A DNA stretch of 64,000 nucleotides from Capitulum mitella. Its lineage: Eukaryota; Arthropoda; Thecostraca; Pollicipedomorpha; Pollicipedidae. The DNA lies in the NCBI GenBank assembly GCA_030062745.1, contig CP099841.1, positions 21,517,398 through 21,581,397 of the forward strand, in the 5' to 3' direction. The position numbers and the translations under genes are program-made. Below the pieces are notes generated by a model that did not search any database, was not told the DNA's origin, and was given only the letters and a program-made list of their open reading frames with translations. Positions 62,232-64,000 of this stretch are shown piece after piece; position 1 is the first letter of the stretch, and the number at the start of each line of letters is the position of its first letter.

Positions 62232-64000
<1,769 letters not shown>

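Overview
The window is nuclear DNA from a eukaryote, most likely an arthropod. Coding exons are short, GC-rich and split by long introns. The repeats include a Penelope-type GIY-YIG remnant, a jockey-like LINE remnant, hAT-type and mariner-type non-autonomous elements, many (TA)n, (CA)n, (TCTA)n and (GA)n tracts, and an interstitial array of TTAGG-type repeats, the arthropod telomere unit. I lean towards a crustacean or chelicerate but cannot fix the taxon. There are no operons. Most long reading frames are shadows or repeat-derived, so genes were assembled by hand from splice sites, reading phase and family motifs.

Layout. (1) 779-20922, plus strand: a complete 15-exon choline transporter-like gene (SLC44/CTL family, about 805 codons), preceded by a CpG-rich candidate promoter. 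Its introns hold a mariner-like element, a GGTCA cluster, a LINE remnant and an inverted pair of degenerate repeat arrays. (2) 20923-25816: tail-to-tail intergenic space with one hAT-like element. (3) 25817-42423, minus strand: a 14-exon gene for a protein with two degenerate adenylate-kinase domains (AK5-like layout) and a predicted acylated start MGICLDT. It has a GC-AG intron, a 27-nt microexon, an apparent 2-bp frameshift, and tandem repeats that copy its own splice junctions. A Penelope-like fragment lies in intron 2. (4) 42424-50805: no gene supported; rich in repeats, including hAT-like elements, one with a perfect 8-bp target-site duplication. (5) 50806-58425, plus strand: a tentative 5-exon gene. 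Its second exon encodes a Cys-rich segment like the N-terminus of USPL1, but no peptidase domain follows. (6) 58426-62312: an orphan candidate exon and a nested transposon insertion. (7) 62313-62458, plus strand: the first coding exon of an EEIG1/FAM102 (NT-C2 domain) gene that runs off the window, followed by a 150-bp (GA)n tract.

I see no functional link between the genes: a membrane choline transporter, a nucleotide-kinase-like protein, an unrecognised zinc-motif protein and an NT-C2 protein. The notable signals concern genome structure: repeats built from the AK-like gene's splice sites, hAT-type elements with a microsatellite core, a nested insertion whose empty site is present in the same window, and blocks of strong CpG depletion over the last two genes that suggest germline gene-body methylation.
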